This document shows positions 35,125-43,527 of a stretch of DNA of 64,000 nt, in pieces. The translations under genes were made by a program, and so were the position numbers. Position 1 is the first letter of the stretch; each line of letters opens with the position of its first letter. The DNA lies in the NCBI GenBank assembly GCA_045636865.1, contig JAZTYJ010000022.1, positions 1 to 64,000 on the forward strand, in the 5' to 3' direction. The notes under the pieces are model-generated. The model had not been told where the DNA came from, did not search any database, and saw nothing but the letters and a program-made list of their open reading frames with translations. The stretch is from SIG480 sp045636865. GTDB lineage: Bacteria; Bacillota; Clostridia; Oscillospirales; JAAYXM01.

Positions 35125-36309
35125 TTAACCTACATAGTCGTTAAGAACCGTTGCAAGTCTGTCGATTCCCTTCTCGATTTCAGAAGGCGTCGGAAGTGAG
35201 AAGTTGAGGCGGAACGTCGGGCAGACTTTTGATTCGTCTACCGAGAAAGCAGAACCCGGAACGATCATAACCTTTGCCTCTTTTGCCCGACGCGTAAGCT
35301 CTGCACCGTCAAAGCCATCAGGCATTGTGCACGAGATAAAGAGACCACCGTCAGGACGACTGACTGAAACCTTTTTAGTGAATTTTGCATCTATGCATTC
35401 AAGCATCTTCTCTTCCTTGACGCGATACATGTCACAAATCTTTTTGATATGCTCATCAACATTGAAACGAGTGAGATACTCAGCTGTAAGCATCTGGAAG
35501 AAAAGATTTGTATGTACGTCAGAAACCTGCTTTGCAACAGTCATTTTATTGATTATGTTCTTATCTGCACAAGCAAAACCGATTCGGATGCCCGGTGCAA
35601 GAATCTTTGAATATGAGCCGGAGAAAATTACTCTGCCATTTGTGTCCATACTCTTGATAGTCGGGATGTGTTCACCACGGAAGCGAAGCTCAAAATACGG
35701 GCTGTCTTCAATGATTATAAGGTCATACTCCTCTGCAAGAGCAAGAAGCTTTTTGCGGCGTTCAAGGCTCATTGTGTTTCCCGTCGGATTCTGGAACGTC
35801 GGAATTGTGTATATAATTTTTACATTCTTCTCAGTCTTGAGTTTGTCTTCAAGTTCGTCGATATTCATACCGTCTTCATCGACAGATACACCAACAAGGC
35901 GCACGCCATATGAACGGAATGCATTGAGCGCACCGACAAAGCTCGGATCTTCACAGATAACAACATCTCCCTCATTGAGGAAAATCTTCGCAGCCATTTC
36001 GATAGACTGCTGACCGCCGCTTGTAATGATAAGGTCATCATTTTCCGTACCAATACCGTACTTCTCAGAAAGACGATTCTTTGTGATATCACGGAGCGGA
36101 GTATATCCCTCACTTACGCCATACTGCAAAGCCTGTGCCGCGCGCGACTCAAAAATAGTCGCCGCAATTCTGCTCATAGCTTCAACCGGAAAACTTTCGG
36201 GCGCAGGGTTTCCTGCTGCAAAAGATACAAGATCCGGAATATTTGGTGTCTTTAAAATCTCACGGATTGCGGAAGGTTTAAGTGTTGATATTCTGCTTGA
36301 AAATTCCAT
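35125..36309 (-). CDS. PLP-dependent class I/II aminotransferase (LysN/aminoadipate-type)
   Basis: A 394-residue aminotransferase. The lysine that binds pyridoxal phosphate is in SGSYSKILAPGIRIGF (about 225-240); GGQQSIEMAAK (about 98) and IPTFQNPTGNTM (about 165) are the usual cofactor and substrate segments, and the C-terminal Arg is in FRLNFSLP. The closest known groups are aminoadipate and broad aromatic/branched-chain aminotransferases, so the true substrate is uncertain. The start at 36309 follows GGGGG; an ATG seven codons upstream has no ribosome-binding site. Confidence 0.88.
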   Translation of the reverse strand: MEFSSRISTLKPSAIREILKTPNIPDLVSFAAGNPAPESFPVEAMSRIAATIFESRAAQALQYGVSEGYTPLRDITKNRLSEKYGIGTENDDLIITSGGQQSIEMAAKIFLNEGDVVICEDPSFVGALNAFRSYGVRLVGVSVDEDGMNIDELEDKLKTEKNVKIIYTIPTFQNPTGNTMSLERRKKLLALAEEYDLIIIEDSPYFELRFRGEHIPTIKSMDTNGRVIFSGSYSKILAPGIRIGFACADKNIINKMTVAKQVSDVHTNLFFQMLTAEYLTRFNVDEHIKKICDMYRVKEEKMLECIDAKFTKKVSVSRPDGGLFISCTMPDGFDGAELTRRAKEAKVMIVPGSAFSVDESKVCPTFRLNFSLPTPSEIEKGIDRLATVLNDYVG

Positions 36310-36410
36310 GGTAAAACTTGCCCCCAACATTTAAATATACTGCATATATTTTACCATATCACAAAAGAAATATCAACCAATTCAAGTGAATTATTTGCGA
36401 TTTCAAAAGA

Positions 36411-36437
36411 AAAAGATGTGGATTTTCCACATCTTTT
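36411..36437 (-). terminator. Terminator of the rpe-flippase unit
   Basis: AAAAGATGTGG and CCACATCTTTT around a five-base loop; it touches the stop codon of the flippase gene. Confidence 0.82.
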
Positions 36438-38178
36438 AATTCTTTATTCCGGGTAGTCTTTTATAAATCGCTGCGAGTTTTTCGCCTTTCGGCATCTTAC
36501 GGATATCATCTTCGTTTATCGCACGGAGAAGAACAAGCACAACTATATAAACAACGCCTCCAACGACAATTCCGAAAACCGTGCAAAGCTTTTCCGGAAG
36601 TGCACCCATAAGAAGCTGATAAACAAGCCTTGCGCTTATTCCGCACGAAAGCGCGGCTATGAGCGGTTTTATAAAGACCATTTTATAATCAAGCTTTACT
36701 TTTGTGTTTTTCACAAGGAAATAGAGACTTATCGTCATTATGAGAACATAACAAAGAAGAGTTCCTACAGCCGCACCCTTTATGTTGATCTCCGGAACAC
36801 CAACAGTTAAATAGTTGAACACAAGCTTGAACGCCGCACAACCTACCATAATTTTAACCGGAAGGTCTGCCCTGCCTGCCGCCTGCAGCATACTGTTTAT
36901 CGGAGAACAGGTTGATGAGAAAATAACTGCTATTCCCAAAATTGCAAGAAGCGGCGCCGCTATTTCTACTTCTTCAGGTCGCGCACCGTAGAGAAGATTT
37001 AAAATTCCGTGAGAAAGAAAACTCATTCCTATTCCCGCAGGAAGAACAAGAAGCATCGTTACGCGCAAGACCGCTTCTACATTCTCCTTGAGCGAAGCCA
37101 TATTCTTCTCTGTCCAGGCGGTTGTTATTGCCGGAAGCGCGCTGACTCCGAATGCAACCGTGAATGTCGGTATGAGGTTATAGAGATTTACAGCCATACC
37201 CTTGTAGCAACCGTTTAAGTAATTCGGTATGCTGTCGAGCGCCTTGCCTGCAGGAATTGCCGAACCGTAAATTCGCTGAATTGTCGAAAAGTCAAGAGAA
37301 ACAGCATGTCCGAGCCTGTCAAGAACTGACCACAGGTCGATTATGCCCGTAATCTGCCCAACGCAAGAGCCGAGCGCTATCGGCACTGCGATTTTTACTA
37401 TGCGCTTTAAGATTGTTTTTGTCGGTGTTACTTCCTGTTTCGCCGAAAGTTCTTCTTCCGTTATCTTATCTCCGCTTTTTTTGTGACGGATATATACAGA
37501 GAGAAAACTTCCGCATGCACCGAGAGCGACACCAAGTATTGCACCTGCGGCGGCTATCTGCAGAACGCGGAGTTTTGCATCCTCAAAGCTTGCATAAGCC
37601 GTTCCGAAAACCGTTCCCGATGTTTCAAATTCGCTTATTCCCACCTTGTAGGCAACCATCGAAAGGCCGAGACCGAAAATAAGCTTTAAGATGACCTCAA
37701 TGACCTGCGAAAGCGCGGTGGGATACATATTCGAAAGGCCTTCGTAATATCCCTTATATGCCGAAGTGAGACACACAAAAAACACAGTCGGTGCCATTGC
37801 CATAACGGCAAGATATGCACCCGGATTTTTTATGGTGTTTACGAAAAATCCCGCGCCGAAGAAAAGGATGCAGAAGCCAATGGTTCCCGTTATTAAAAAC
37901 ACCGTATTTGCAATCTTTAAAGTGCGGCGCACATCACGGAAACGATTTTCAGAAACGCTTTCCGCCACAATTCTCGCTATCGCCACCGGAAGACCTGCGT
38001 TTGAAATAACATACACAGGCATATACAAGTCATATGCCGTTGAGAAGTATCCCATTCCGTCTCCGCCAAGAATGTTGGCAAGCGGAATTTTAAAAACTGC
38101 CCCCAAAAGCTTTACTATCAGAGCCGCAACAGAAAGAATCAGTGCGCCCTTAAAAAAGCTCTGCTTTTTTCGCTGCAT
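36436..38178 (-). CDS. MurJ/SpoVB-type polysaccharide (lipid II) flippase
   Basis: A 580-residue membrane protein with about fourteen helices of the MOP/MATE superfamily. It opens with FFKGALILSVAALIVKLLGA and IPLANILGGDGMGYFSTAYD (about 8-48), the signature start of YtgP/SpoVB-type flippases. A cytoplasmic loop carries KKSGDKITEEELSAKQEV (about 232-249). These proteins flip lipid-linked cell-wall precursors across the membrane. Distinction between a lipid II flippase and a sporulation-specific SpoVB cannot be made here. AAAGGAG precedes the start; rpe ends 18 bases upstream. Confidence 0.88.
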   Translation of the reverse strand: MQRKKQSFFKGALILSVAALIVKLLGAVFKIPLANILGGDGMGYFSTAYDLYMPVYVISNAGLPVAIARIVAESVSENRFRDVRRTLKIANTVFLITGTIGFCILFFGAGFFVNTIKNPGAYLAVMAMAPTVFFVCLTSAYKGYYEGLSNMYPTALSQVIEVILKLIFGLGLSMVAYKVGISEFETSGTVFGTAYASFEDAKLRVLQIAAAGAILGVALGACGSFLSVYIRHKKSGDKITEEELSAKQEVTPTKTILKRIVKIAVPIALGSCVGQITGIIDLWSVLDRLGHAVSLDFSTIQRIYGSAIPAGKALDSIPNYLNGCYKGMAVNLYNLIPTFTVAFGVSALPAITTAWTEKNMASLKENVEAVLRVTMLLVLPAGIGMSFLSHGILNLLYGARPEEVEIAAPLLAILGIAVIFSSTCSPINSMLQAAGRADLPVKIMVGCAAFKLVFNYLTVGVPEINIKGAAVGTLLCYVLIMTISLYFLVKNTKVKLDYKMVFIKPLIAALSCGISARLVYQLLMGALPEKLCTVFGIVVGGVVYIVVLVLLRAINEDDIRKMPKGEKLAAIYKRLPGIKN

Positions 38179-38196
38179 TTTAAAAGCTCCTTTAAT

Positions 38197-38841
38197 TTAT
38201 CTTCCTAAAATTTCAATGGCACTCTTCATATCATCCGCACCAAAGACAGATGAACCTGCTACTATTACATCTGCTCCCGCTTCTTTTGCAACAAGAACAT
38301 TTTCGCATGTAACGCCGCCATCAATCTGAAGAAGACACTTCGGATTTTTGGCATCTATAAGCGCTCTTGCCTCTGAAATCTTCGGAAGACACTTATCTAT
38401 AAACTTCTGTCCGCCAAAGCCGGGCTCAACAGTCATTATAAGCACCATATCAAGAAGATCTATGTATTTTTCAAGAGCTGAAACCGGAGTGTTTGGTTTG
38501 ATTGAAAGTGCCGCCTTTACGCCTGCCGCACGGATTCTCTTCAATGTTTCCAGAACATCCGAATCGCACTCTTCGTGGATTGTGATGAGATATGCCCCCG
38601 CCTTGATAAAATCATCAAGATAGAATGCAGGGTCTGAAATCATAAGGTGAACATCAAGCGGAAGGTCTGAAACTTTTGAAAGCGCTTTTACAACCGGTGC
38701 GCCGATTGAAATATTCGGAACAAAGTGTCCGTCCATAACATCAACGTGAGCCCAATCTGCACCTGCATCCTTGAGACGCTTCATATCTCTTTCCAGATTC
38801 GCGAAATCTGCCGACAAAATCGACGGTGATACTATAGCCAT
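38197..38841 (-). CDS. rpe: Ribulose-phosphate 3-epimerase
   Basis: A 214-residue TIM barrel with all family motifs: SPSILSADFANL at the N-terminus, HVDVMDGHFVPNISIG (about 32-47), HLMISDP (about 65), MTVEPGFGGQKFI (about 135-147) and LQIDGGVTCEN (about 168-178). It interconverts ribulose 5-phosphate and xylulose 5-phosphate in the pentose phosphate pathway. GGAGG fixes the start at 38841, five codons inside a longer frame. Confidence 0.96.
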   Translation of the reverse strand: MAIVSPSILSADFANLERDMKRLKDAGADWAHVDVMDGHFVPNISIGAPVVKALSKVSDLPLDVHLMISDPAFYLDDFIKAGAYLITIHEECDSDVLETLKRIRAAGVKAALSIKPNTPVSALEKYIDLLDMVLIMTVEPGFGGQKFIDKCLPKISEARALIDAKNPKCLLQIDGGVTCENVLVAKEAGADVIVAGSSVFGADDMKSAIEILGR

Positions 38842-38871
38842 AATTTTTACCTCCAAATTAAATACTATACC

Positions 38872-38899
38872 ATTATACCACTACAACCAAAAAGGTCAA
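38872..38899 (-). promoter_or_regulatory. Promoter of rpe and the flippase gene
   Basis: On the minus strand TTGACC (38894-38899), 16 bases, TATAAT (38872-38877), about 30 bases before the rpe start. Confidence 0.72.
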
Positions 38900-39025
38900 T
38901 GAACAATTTCAAATCGCACGGCATAAAATGCTATTGATCAGAGTAAATGAAGCATGATCTTCTCATCTGTCCTCCTCAAAACCAAAGAGAGCGTCATATT
39001 TTTTCATTTACTCTTTCATATAGCC

Positions 39026-39053
39026 TGCCCGGAATTCTTATCTCTTCCGGGCA
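39026..39053. repeat. Inverted repeat after the DUF951 gene
   Basis: CTGCCCGGAA and TTCCGGGCAG, ten-base perfect arms, eight-base loop. It lies ten bases after the DUF951 stop codon. No T run follows on the minus strand, so it is at best a weak terminator or an mRNA-end hairpin. The rest of 38900-39061 shows no gene I can support. Confidence 0.6.
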
Positions 39054-39061
39054 GACAACCG

Positions 39062-39241
39062 TTATTCTTTTATAATCTTCGATATCATCTTCTCTGCCTT
39101 TTTGCGCGGAAGCTCTATTTCGTGTCCGCACCCCTTGCAAAGAAGCTTCACATCCATGCCGACACGGGTTATCTCCCACAAATCACTTCCGCACGGATGA
39201 TGCTTTTTTGTTTTTACGGTGTCGCCTGTCTTTATATCCAT
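39062..39241 (-). CDS. DUF951 family small protein
   Basis: A 59-residue protein, MDIKTGDTVKTKKHHPCGSD at the start and CKGCGHEIELPRKKAEKMIS near the end. The pattern of a short beta-rich start, a HPCGS motif, a CxxCGH knuckle and a basic PRKK helix is that of DUF951, a conserved protein of Firmicutes with unknown role, probably a small metal-binding or RNA-binding fold. GGGTGAG precedes the ATG. It lies ten bases after the acyltransferase-like gene and is likely in the same transcript. Confidence 0.8.
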   Translation of the reverse strand: MDIKTGDTVKTKKHHPCGSDLWEITRVGMDVKLLCKGCGHEIELPRKKAEKMISKIIKE

Positions 39242-39251
39242 AGACTCACCC

Positions 39252-40184
39252 TTATCTGTTGATTATCTTCTCTCCGTCAAAAAGGAGCACTCCGCCGCCA
39301 TAACCAAACTTTCCGCCTTCATTTATGTAATTAATCATATTGCGCTGAAGTGTGTTGTTTGAAGGTAAACCTTCTGTTGTTCCCTCATACTTTTTTCCGC
39401 CGAAGATTCTCCAAGAATCTCCGAATCTGTCAGGGCTTTCAAAGACCTTTATCACATCAAACATATCGACAAACTTTTTGATGTTTGACTTTTCAGGTAA
39501 AACTTTTTCGACATACGGCGGATACATCATCCACGACGTGCAGATAAGCGGCAGGATTCCGTCTTTTAAATCCTTCTTAAAGAAATCATATGCCATTTTG
39601 AAAGATTCCATACAAAGCTCTTTGCTGAGTGGTCTTCCGTCCGTCGGGATGTGGCACGCAAGAACCACATCTCCTTCGTCGAGCACGAAATCTCCGCATT
39701 TGTAATCTGATTGATAGTAGAATGTATGATACTCGAACTGAAGTCTGCCGAGAGCAAACAATTTAAGCTCGTCTTCAAGGAAGAAATATTCTACAAAAAC
39801 TCCGACCTCACCGTAGACACTCATACACTCGTCCATTTTATAGCGGATGTTTGCAGCAGTATCAAGAAGCACACTTTCGGGAATATTGTATTTTTTATAG
39901 TTCTCTTCCATATGCGAAAACATATAAAGCCAGAGAAGAAGCTGCGTTATATACTGCTTTTCCGGATCAATTTCAATTGCAAGGTCTGCATATTTCCTTG
40001 CACGAATCGATGCATCTCCGCGCTCTTCTCCCCTATACGGCTCAAAGGGTTTTATGGGCATTTCTGCATTATATCTCTCGGCAAGTTCTTTCGCTTTACA
40101 GCCATAAACCTTATCCATTTCAAGGATATATTCTCTATCCTCCTGCGATATCCCGATTTTTTCAAAAACATCATTTGAGATCAT
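39252..40184 (-). CDS. Acyltransferase-like protein with GNAT-like C-terminus (uncertain)
   Basis: A 310-residue cytosolic protein. It has a helical N-terminal half (about 1-120) and a C-terminal half that carries LACHIPTDGRPLSKELCMESF (in part, about 180-195) and SWRIFGGKKYEGTTEGLPSN (about 260-279). This arrangement resembles Firmicutes proteins annotated as acyltransferase-domain proteins with a GNAT-like C-terminal domain, but I recognise it only by general pattern. GGAGG selects the ATG at 40184 over a GTG five codons earlier. It precedes the DUF951 gene and follows azlD by 21 bases. No substrate can be proposed. Confidence 0.6.
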   Translation of the reverse strand: MISNDVFEKIGISQEDREYILEMDKVYGCKAKELAERYNAEMPIKPFEPYRGEERGDASIRARKYADLAIEIDPEKQYITQLLLWLYMFSHMEENYKKYNIPESVLLDTAANIRYKMDECMSVYGEVGVFVEYFFLEDELKLFALGRLQFEYHTFYYQSDYKCGDFVLDEGDVVLACHIPTDGRPLSKELCMESFKMAYDFFKKDLKDGILPLICTSWMMYPPYVEKVLPEKSNIKKFVDMFDVIKVFESPDRFGDSWRIFGGKKYEGTTEGLPSNNTLQRNMINYINEGGKFGYGGGVLLFDGEKIINR

Positions 40185-40205
40185 TTCTTTATCCTCCACA
40201 TCAAA

Positions 40206-40517
40206 CTAAAATCCTATTATCTGAACAACATATGCAGCCAATGCCGCGAATACCGCAACTACAAGAAGACTTTTTTTAAAGTATGCCAAAACGAGTGCAA
40301 CTGCACATCCTGCAAATGCCGACATAAAACTTCCCGTACTGTAAAACACCGCAGGAAACGTCATCGCCGACAAAACTACATACGGCACATAATACAGAAA
40401 CGACTGTATCCATACGCTTTTTATCCTTCTGCGGAAAAGTATCATAGGCACCGCGCGGATAAGGTATGTAACAAGTGCCATCACAGCAATCGAAGAGAGA
40501 ATGTATACCGTTGTCAT
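40206..40517 (-). CDS. azlD: AzlD-type branched-chain amino acid exporter small subunit
   Basis: A 103-residue membrane protein with four hydrophobic segments and the AzlD features ALVTYLIRAVPMILFRRRI (about 14-32) and VPYVVLSAMTFPAVF (about 48-62). It pairs with AzlC to export branched-chain amino acids or analogues. Its start overlaps the end of azlC by four bases, a sign of translational coupling. Confidence 0.92.
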   Translation of the reverse strand: MTTVYILSSIAVMALVTYLIRAVPMILFRRRIKSVWIQSFLYYVPYVVLSAMTFPAVFYSTGSFMSAFAGCAVALVLAYFKKSLLVVAVFAALAAYVVQIIGF

Positions 40518-41230
40518 ATCTCATCTCTCCTCTCTTCTATTTTAATCGGGAAAAATGTTGCACAAAATGCGCTGATGAAAACCGTAATTATAATTATCGT
40601 CCATCCGCTTGAGAGCGTTTTCAAAACGGGTGCATAGTAGAACGCAAAGCTTGCAGCAATAGCAAGAATTACCGCTATGAGAACGTTTTTGTTCTCACGC
40701 GATGGCGGAATCACGATAGCAATAAACATACCGTAAAGTGCGATTCCCATAGCAGAGGCAAGTGACTGCGGCATAACGGAGGTTGCAATCGCACCGACAG
40801 CCGTTCCCATCGTCCACCCAAGCACCGGTGATATTATAAGTCCCGCCATATATACCGCCGAAAGCGGTTCAGACCGTCGCATACTTACCGCAAAAACCTC
40901 GTCCGTTATACCAAACGACACGAGAAATCTCTGTCGGAGTGTCATCGATGCTGAAACCTTCTGCGAAACAGACAACGACATAAGAAAATAGCGCATATTT
41001 ATAATGAGCGTTGTTATTGCAATTTCAAGAAGTCTTCCGAGTTCGAACATAATGTTTATACCCGCAAACTGTCCTGCACTCGTAACATTTGTAAGCGACG
41101 TCAGAATCGCTGCCCAGACAGGAAGACCACTCTTTGAAGCCGTTATTCCGAAAGCCATGGAGACCGAAAAGTAACCAAGGCATATCGGAAGTCCGTCGCA
41201 GAGCCCGTCTGAAAAATCTTTTTTCTTCAT
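40514..41230 (-). CDS. azlC: AzlC-family branched-chain amino acid exporter large subunit
   Basis: A 238-residue membrane protein. The first helices hold LPICLGYFSVSMAFGITASKSG, and SLTNVTSAGQFAGINI (about 46-61) and NMRYFLMSLSVSQKV (about 78-92) are family signatures of AzlC/YgaZ. Together with AzlD it forms an exporter driven by the proton gradient. AAGGAA precedes the ATG. Confidence 0.93.
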   Translation of the reverse strand: MKKKDFSDGLCDGLPICLGYFSVSMAFGITASKSGLPVWAAILTSLTNVTSAGQFAGINIMFELGRLLEIAITTLIINMRYFLMSLSVSQKVSASMTLRQRFLVSFGITDEVFAVSMRRSEPLSAVYMAGLIISPVLGWTMGTAVGAIATSVMPQSLASAMGIALYGMFIAIVIPPSRENKNVLIAVILAIAASFAFYYAPVLKTLSSGWTIIIITVFISAFCATFFPIKIEERRDEI

Positions 41231-41269
41231 ATTTTCATTCCTTTTAAACTTCCACTTCCGTTTAACTGC

Positions 41270-41743
41270 TCATCGAACAATAGATCCCATCTTCGCTGAA
41301 ACGAGGTCAATCAGCTCCGTCGGTGAGATTTCAACCTGATAGCCTATCTTACCTGCGCTGAATACAATTTTTTCAAACTTCATACACGAGGCATCAACAA
41401 CCGTAACATACTGTTTTTTCATTCCTATGGGAGAGCAACCGCCACGGATATATCCCGTTACCTTGTTTATATCCTTAACAGGAATCATTTCCACCGATTT
41501 TTCGCCTACCGCCGCAGCACAAGCCTTTAAATCAAGCTCATTTAAAACAGGAACAACAAAAACATAATACTTCTTCGATGGAGCTTGTGTAACCAACGTT
41601 TTAAAAACACATTCGGGTACCTTTCCTATCTTCCGCGCAACTGATGTGCCATCGAAATCCCCATCACTTTCATATGTATATAAGTTATATTCTATCTTAT
41701 TTGTTTCCAAAACTCTCATAACATTTGTTTTAAAATTTGCCAT
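41270..41743 (-). CDS. ybaK: YbaK/EbsC-type aminoacyl-tRNA deacylase
   Basis: A 157-residue protein of the YbaK fold. Motifs are TSVARKIGKVPECVFKTLV (about 34-52), VVPVLNELDLKACAAAVG (about 63-80) and TGYIRGGCSPIGMKK (about 98-112), including the catalytic lysine region and the GGCSP loop. It hydrolyses Cys-tRNA(Pro), clearing mischarged prolyl-tRNA. The ATG at 41743 has AAGGTG six bases away; the GTG three codons before overlaps that site. A TATAAT box lies just upstream, so it is probably its own unit. Confidence 0.93.
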   Translation of the reverse strand: MANFKTNVMRVLETNKIEYNLYTYESDGDFDGTSVARKIGKVPECVFKTLVTQAPSKKYYVFVVPVLNELDLKACAAAVGEKSVEMIPVKDINKVTGYIRGGCSPIGMKKQYVTVVDASCMKFEKIVFSAGKIGYQVEISPTELIDLVSAKMGSIVR

Positions 41744-41776
41744 CAAAATCACCTTGTATGATTATACCACAAACAA

Positions 41777-41811
41777 ACGGCATACCGCAACAGATATTTG
41801 CGGTATGCCGT
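41777..41811 (-). terminator. Terminator of the lipoprotein gene
   Basis: Perfect 14-base arms ACGGCATACCGCAA and TTGCGGTATGCCGT with a seven-base loop and flanking A/T runs, 17 bases after the stop at 41828. Confidence 0.9.
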
Positions 41812-41827
41812 CTTTTGTTATTATTCT

Positions 41828-42340
41828 TTATGAAAATCTGAATGTTGCCGCAATTTCTGCGAGTTCTTTTCTTATCGCTTCATTTGTATTTTTCGGATAC
41901 TCCCAAGAAACGATATAGGTGTTTCCGTCTTTTTCATACACCGAAAACCAAAGCGAATCACCGTCAGGCTCAATTCCGAGAATCCGGTTTCCCGTCAAGT
42001 CTTCTATGATATAATCATCATTTTCGCGGAGAAAGATACCTCTTGCAACTATTTCGTCAGTATTTTTATAAGTTGTTACCGAAATTTCGACGTCATCGTA
42101 CTTTTTGCTGTTCCACGTCTCTTCGAGGTTTCCGTCATCAAGGTCGCGCTCATACCGATATCCGTCCGGGATTGAGATAGTATACCCCTCACCCTGATAA
42201 ACATTATCTTTCGTCTTTTCTCCACCGACCGTTGCAAACGTCTTATCGTTCTGCACCTCGGGCAGATAAAGCGTCTTCTCACGCGCACCGCAGCCTGCAA
42301 GAAGAAACACGGATAACAGAAGCAAAATTAACTTTTTCAT
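41828..42340 (-). CDS. Secreted lipoprotein of unknown function
   Basis: A 170-residue protein. MKKLILLLLSVFLLAGCGAR is a signal peptide with a LAGC lipobox (Cys near residue 17), so it is anchored to the outer face of the membrane. The mature part is small and beta-rich, with YTISIPDGYRYERDLDD near residue 55 and FRFS at the C-terminus; the short fold with PDGYR resembles small extracytoplasmic PsbP-like or sensor domains, but no function can be named. It overlaps the upstream small membrane protein gene by four bases. Confidence 0.8.
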   Translation of the reverse strand: MKKLILLLLSVFLLAGCGAREKTLYLPEVQNDKTFATVGGEKTKDNVYQGEGYTISIPDGYRYERDLDDGNLEETWNSKKYDDVEISVTTYKNTDEIVARGIFLRENDDYIIEDLTGNRILGIEPDGDSLWFSVYEKDGNTYIVSWEYPKNTNEAIRKELAEIAATFRFS

Positions 42341-42558
42341 TTTTTAACCCCTTTTACAAAAAATGATGCAATAAATATTATCACCATCACCGCGGCATAT
42401 ATACCATAGCAGATTCTCCAGCAATGTGCATCAAATGCAAAATCACCTATGTAAATTGTTTTACCGAGCGTAGGAACTGAAACTGCGATAAACACAAACA
42501 CAGCCGCAACAATAAACATAAAAAGGCTTATCAGTCTTAAAAGTATTCTTTTATTCAT
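42337..42558 (-). CDS. Small two-helix membrane protein
   Basis: A 73-residue protein with two hydrophobic helices (LRLISLFMFIVAAVFVFIAV and IYAAVMVIIFIASFFV) separated by a loop of about 20 residues containing a Cys. AGGGGG before the ATG at 42558 selects this start over one 16 codons upstream. It is translationally coupled to the lipoprotein gene. I do not recognise a family. Confidence 0.65.
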   Translation of the reverse strand: MNKRILLRLISLFMFIVAAVFVFIAVSVPTLGKTIYIGDFAFDAHCWRICYGIYAAVMVIIFIASFFVKGVKK

Positions 42559-42585
42559 TATGTCATCCCCCTGATACAAAAAAAC

Positions 42586-42614
42586 TTGAATAACAAAAAT
42601 AAACATTATATAAT
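42586..42614 (+). promoter_or_regulatory. Promoter of the broken creatininase gene
   Basis: TTGAAT (42586-42591), 17 bases, TATAAT (42609-42614), about 30 bases before the ATG. It shares the 87-base divergent gap with the lipoprotein operon. Confidence 0.68.
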
Positions 42615-42645
42615 AAATTCAAAGAAAACAAGCGAGGTGTTTTTT

Positions 42646-43373
42646 ATGATAAGTTATCGCAATTCAATAAATGAAATTGACACAGATACCGTTATTATTC
42701 CTATCGGAAGTATTGAGCAACACGGCACCCATCTCCCTACCGGCACTGACTATTTCGTCATAAAAGAGTGGTCTGAGCGAGTTGCCGAAAAAATAAACGC
42801 ATACCTTCTACCGCCGCTTCCAATAAGCACATGCTATGAACACAAAGGAACAAAAGGCTGTGCAAGAATGCGCCCTTCAACATTTTCACTTATGCTTACG
42901 GATATAATTCTTGATTTACGCGATCAAGGTTTTCGAAAAGTGATTGTCATACTCGGTCACGGAGGTGTTTTTGCAGCCGGACCGATTATACGTGAGCTCA
43001 ATGCACTCTATGACGACCTTGAAGTCATTAAGATTGAAAATATCGTGAATGAAAAAATTCTTTCCCTCTTGCATTCCCCAATGGATGAGATACACGCAGG
43101 CGAATCCGAAACATCTATGATGCTTGCAATTGATGAATCTCTTGTAAACAAAGATGAGATGATGAAAAACGACTTCATTCCCGATTGTCCGAGAGATTAT
43201 CTGAACTATGCACCTCTTCCGAACCTCTTCCGAACCTCTCTCCGACAGGAGTCTGGGGGCTCCCCTCATATTCTTCAAAGGAAAAGGGAGAAAAACTTAT
43301 CGAATATACCGTTGAAGAAGCCGTCAGAATGATTGACAACGCATTTAAATATACATCATCCAAAAAGTGGTAA
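42646..43373 (+). pseudogene. Creatininase-family hydrolase, frameshifted by a tandem duplication
   Basis: From 42646 the frame encodes a creatininase-family protein with the metal motifs PIGSIEQHGTHLPTGTDYF (about 20-38), VILGHGGVFAAG (about 102-113) and EIHAGESETSMM (about 147-158). At 43213-43234 the 11-base unit CCTCTTCCGAA is repeated twice in tandem. If one copy is removed the frame continues as APLPNLSPTGVWGLPSYSS and on to a natural end at 43373 (IDNAFKYTSSKKW). With both copies, translation leaves the frame and stops at 43332. The N-terminal metal site is intact; the last 60 or so residues are altered. GAGGTG precedes the start. Confidence 0.85.
43213..43234 (+). repeat. 11-bp tandem duplication causing a frameshift
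   Basis: Two perfect copies of CCTCTTCCGAA followed by a partial third (CCTCT). Eleven is not a multiple of three, so the duplication shifts the creatininase-family frame. Confidence 0.92.
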
Positions 43374-43462
43374 CTCAAACGTGTGTTATATTAAGTCTTT
43401 ACACGCTCATTATAGCGCACTTTCTTATTTTTTTCAATAATCGTTCTCTTTTATAAAAAACA

Positions 43463-43491
43463 TTGATTTTTTACATATTATTTGATATTAT
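43463..43491 (+). promoter_or_regulatory. Promoter of metK
   Basis: TTGATT (43463-43468), 17 bases, TATTAT (43486-43491). The leader to the ATG is only about 30 bases, leaving no room for a SAM riboswitch. Confidence 0.68.
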
Positions 43492-43527
43492 ATTGTCAGA
43501 ACATTTTTTAGTTTGGAGATTTATGCT

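Noticed and set aside
35204..36013. A 269-codon plus-strand frame opposite the aminotransferase gene
   Set aside because: It is antisense to a protein with an intact PLP site, is Ser/Arg-rich, and has no start signals.
38900..39020. Short minus-strand frames after DUF951 with a GAGGAGG site (11 to 14 codons)
   Set aside because: Very short, out of frame with each other, and without family support. They could be the relic of a small gene, but this cannot be shown.
43374..43527. SAM riboswitch upstream of metK
   Set aside because: The promoter is at 43463-43491 and only about 30 bases of leader remain; no riboswitch fold fits.
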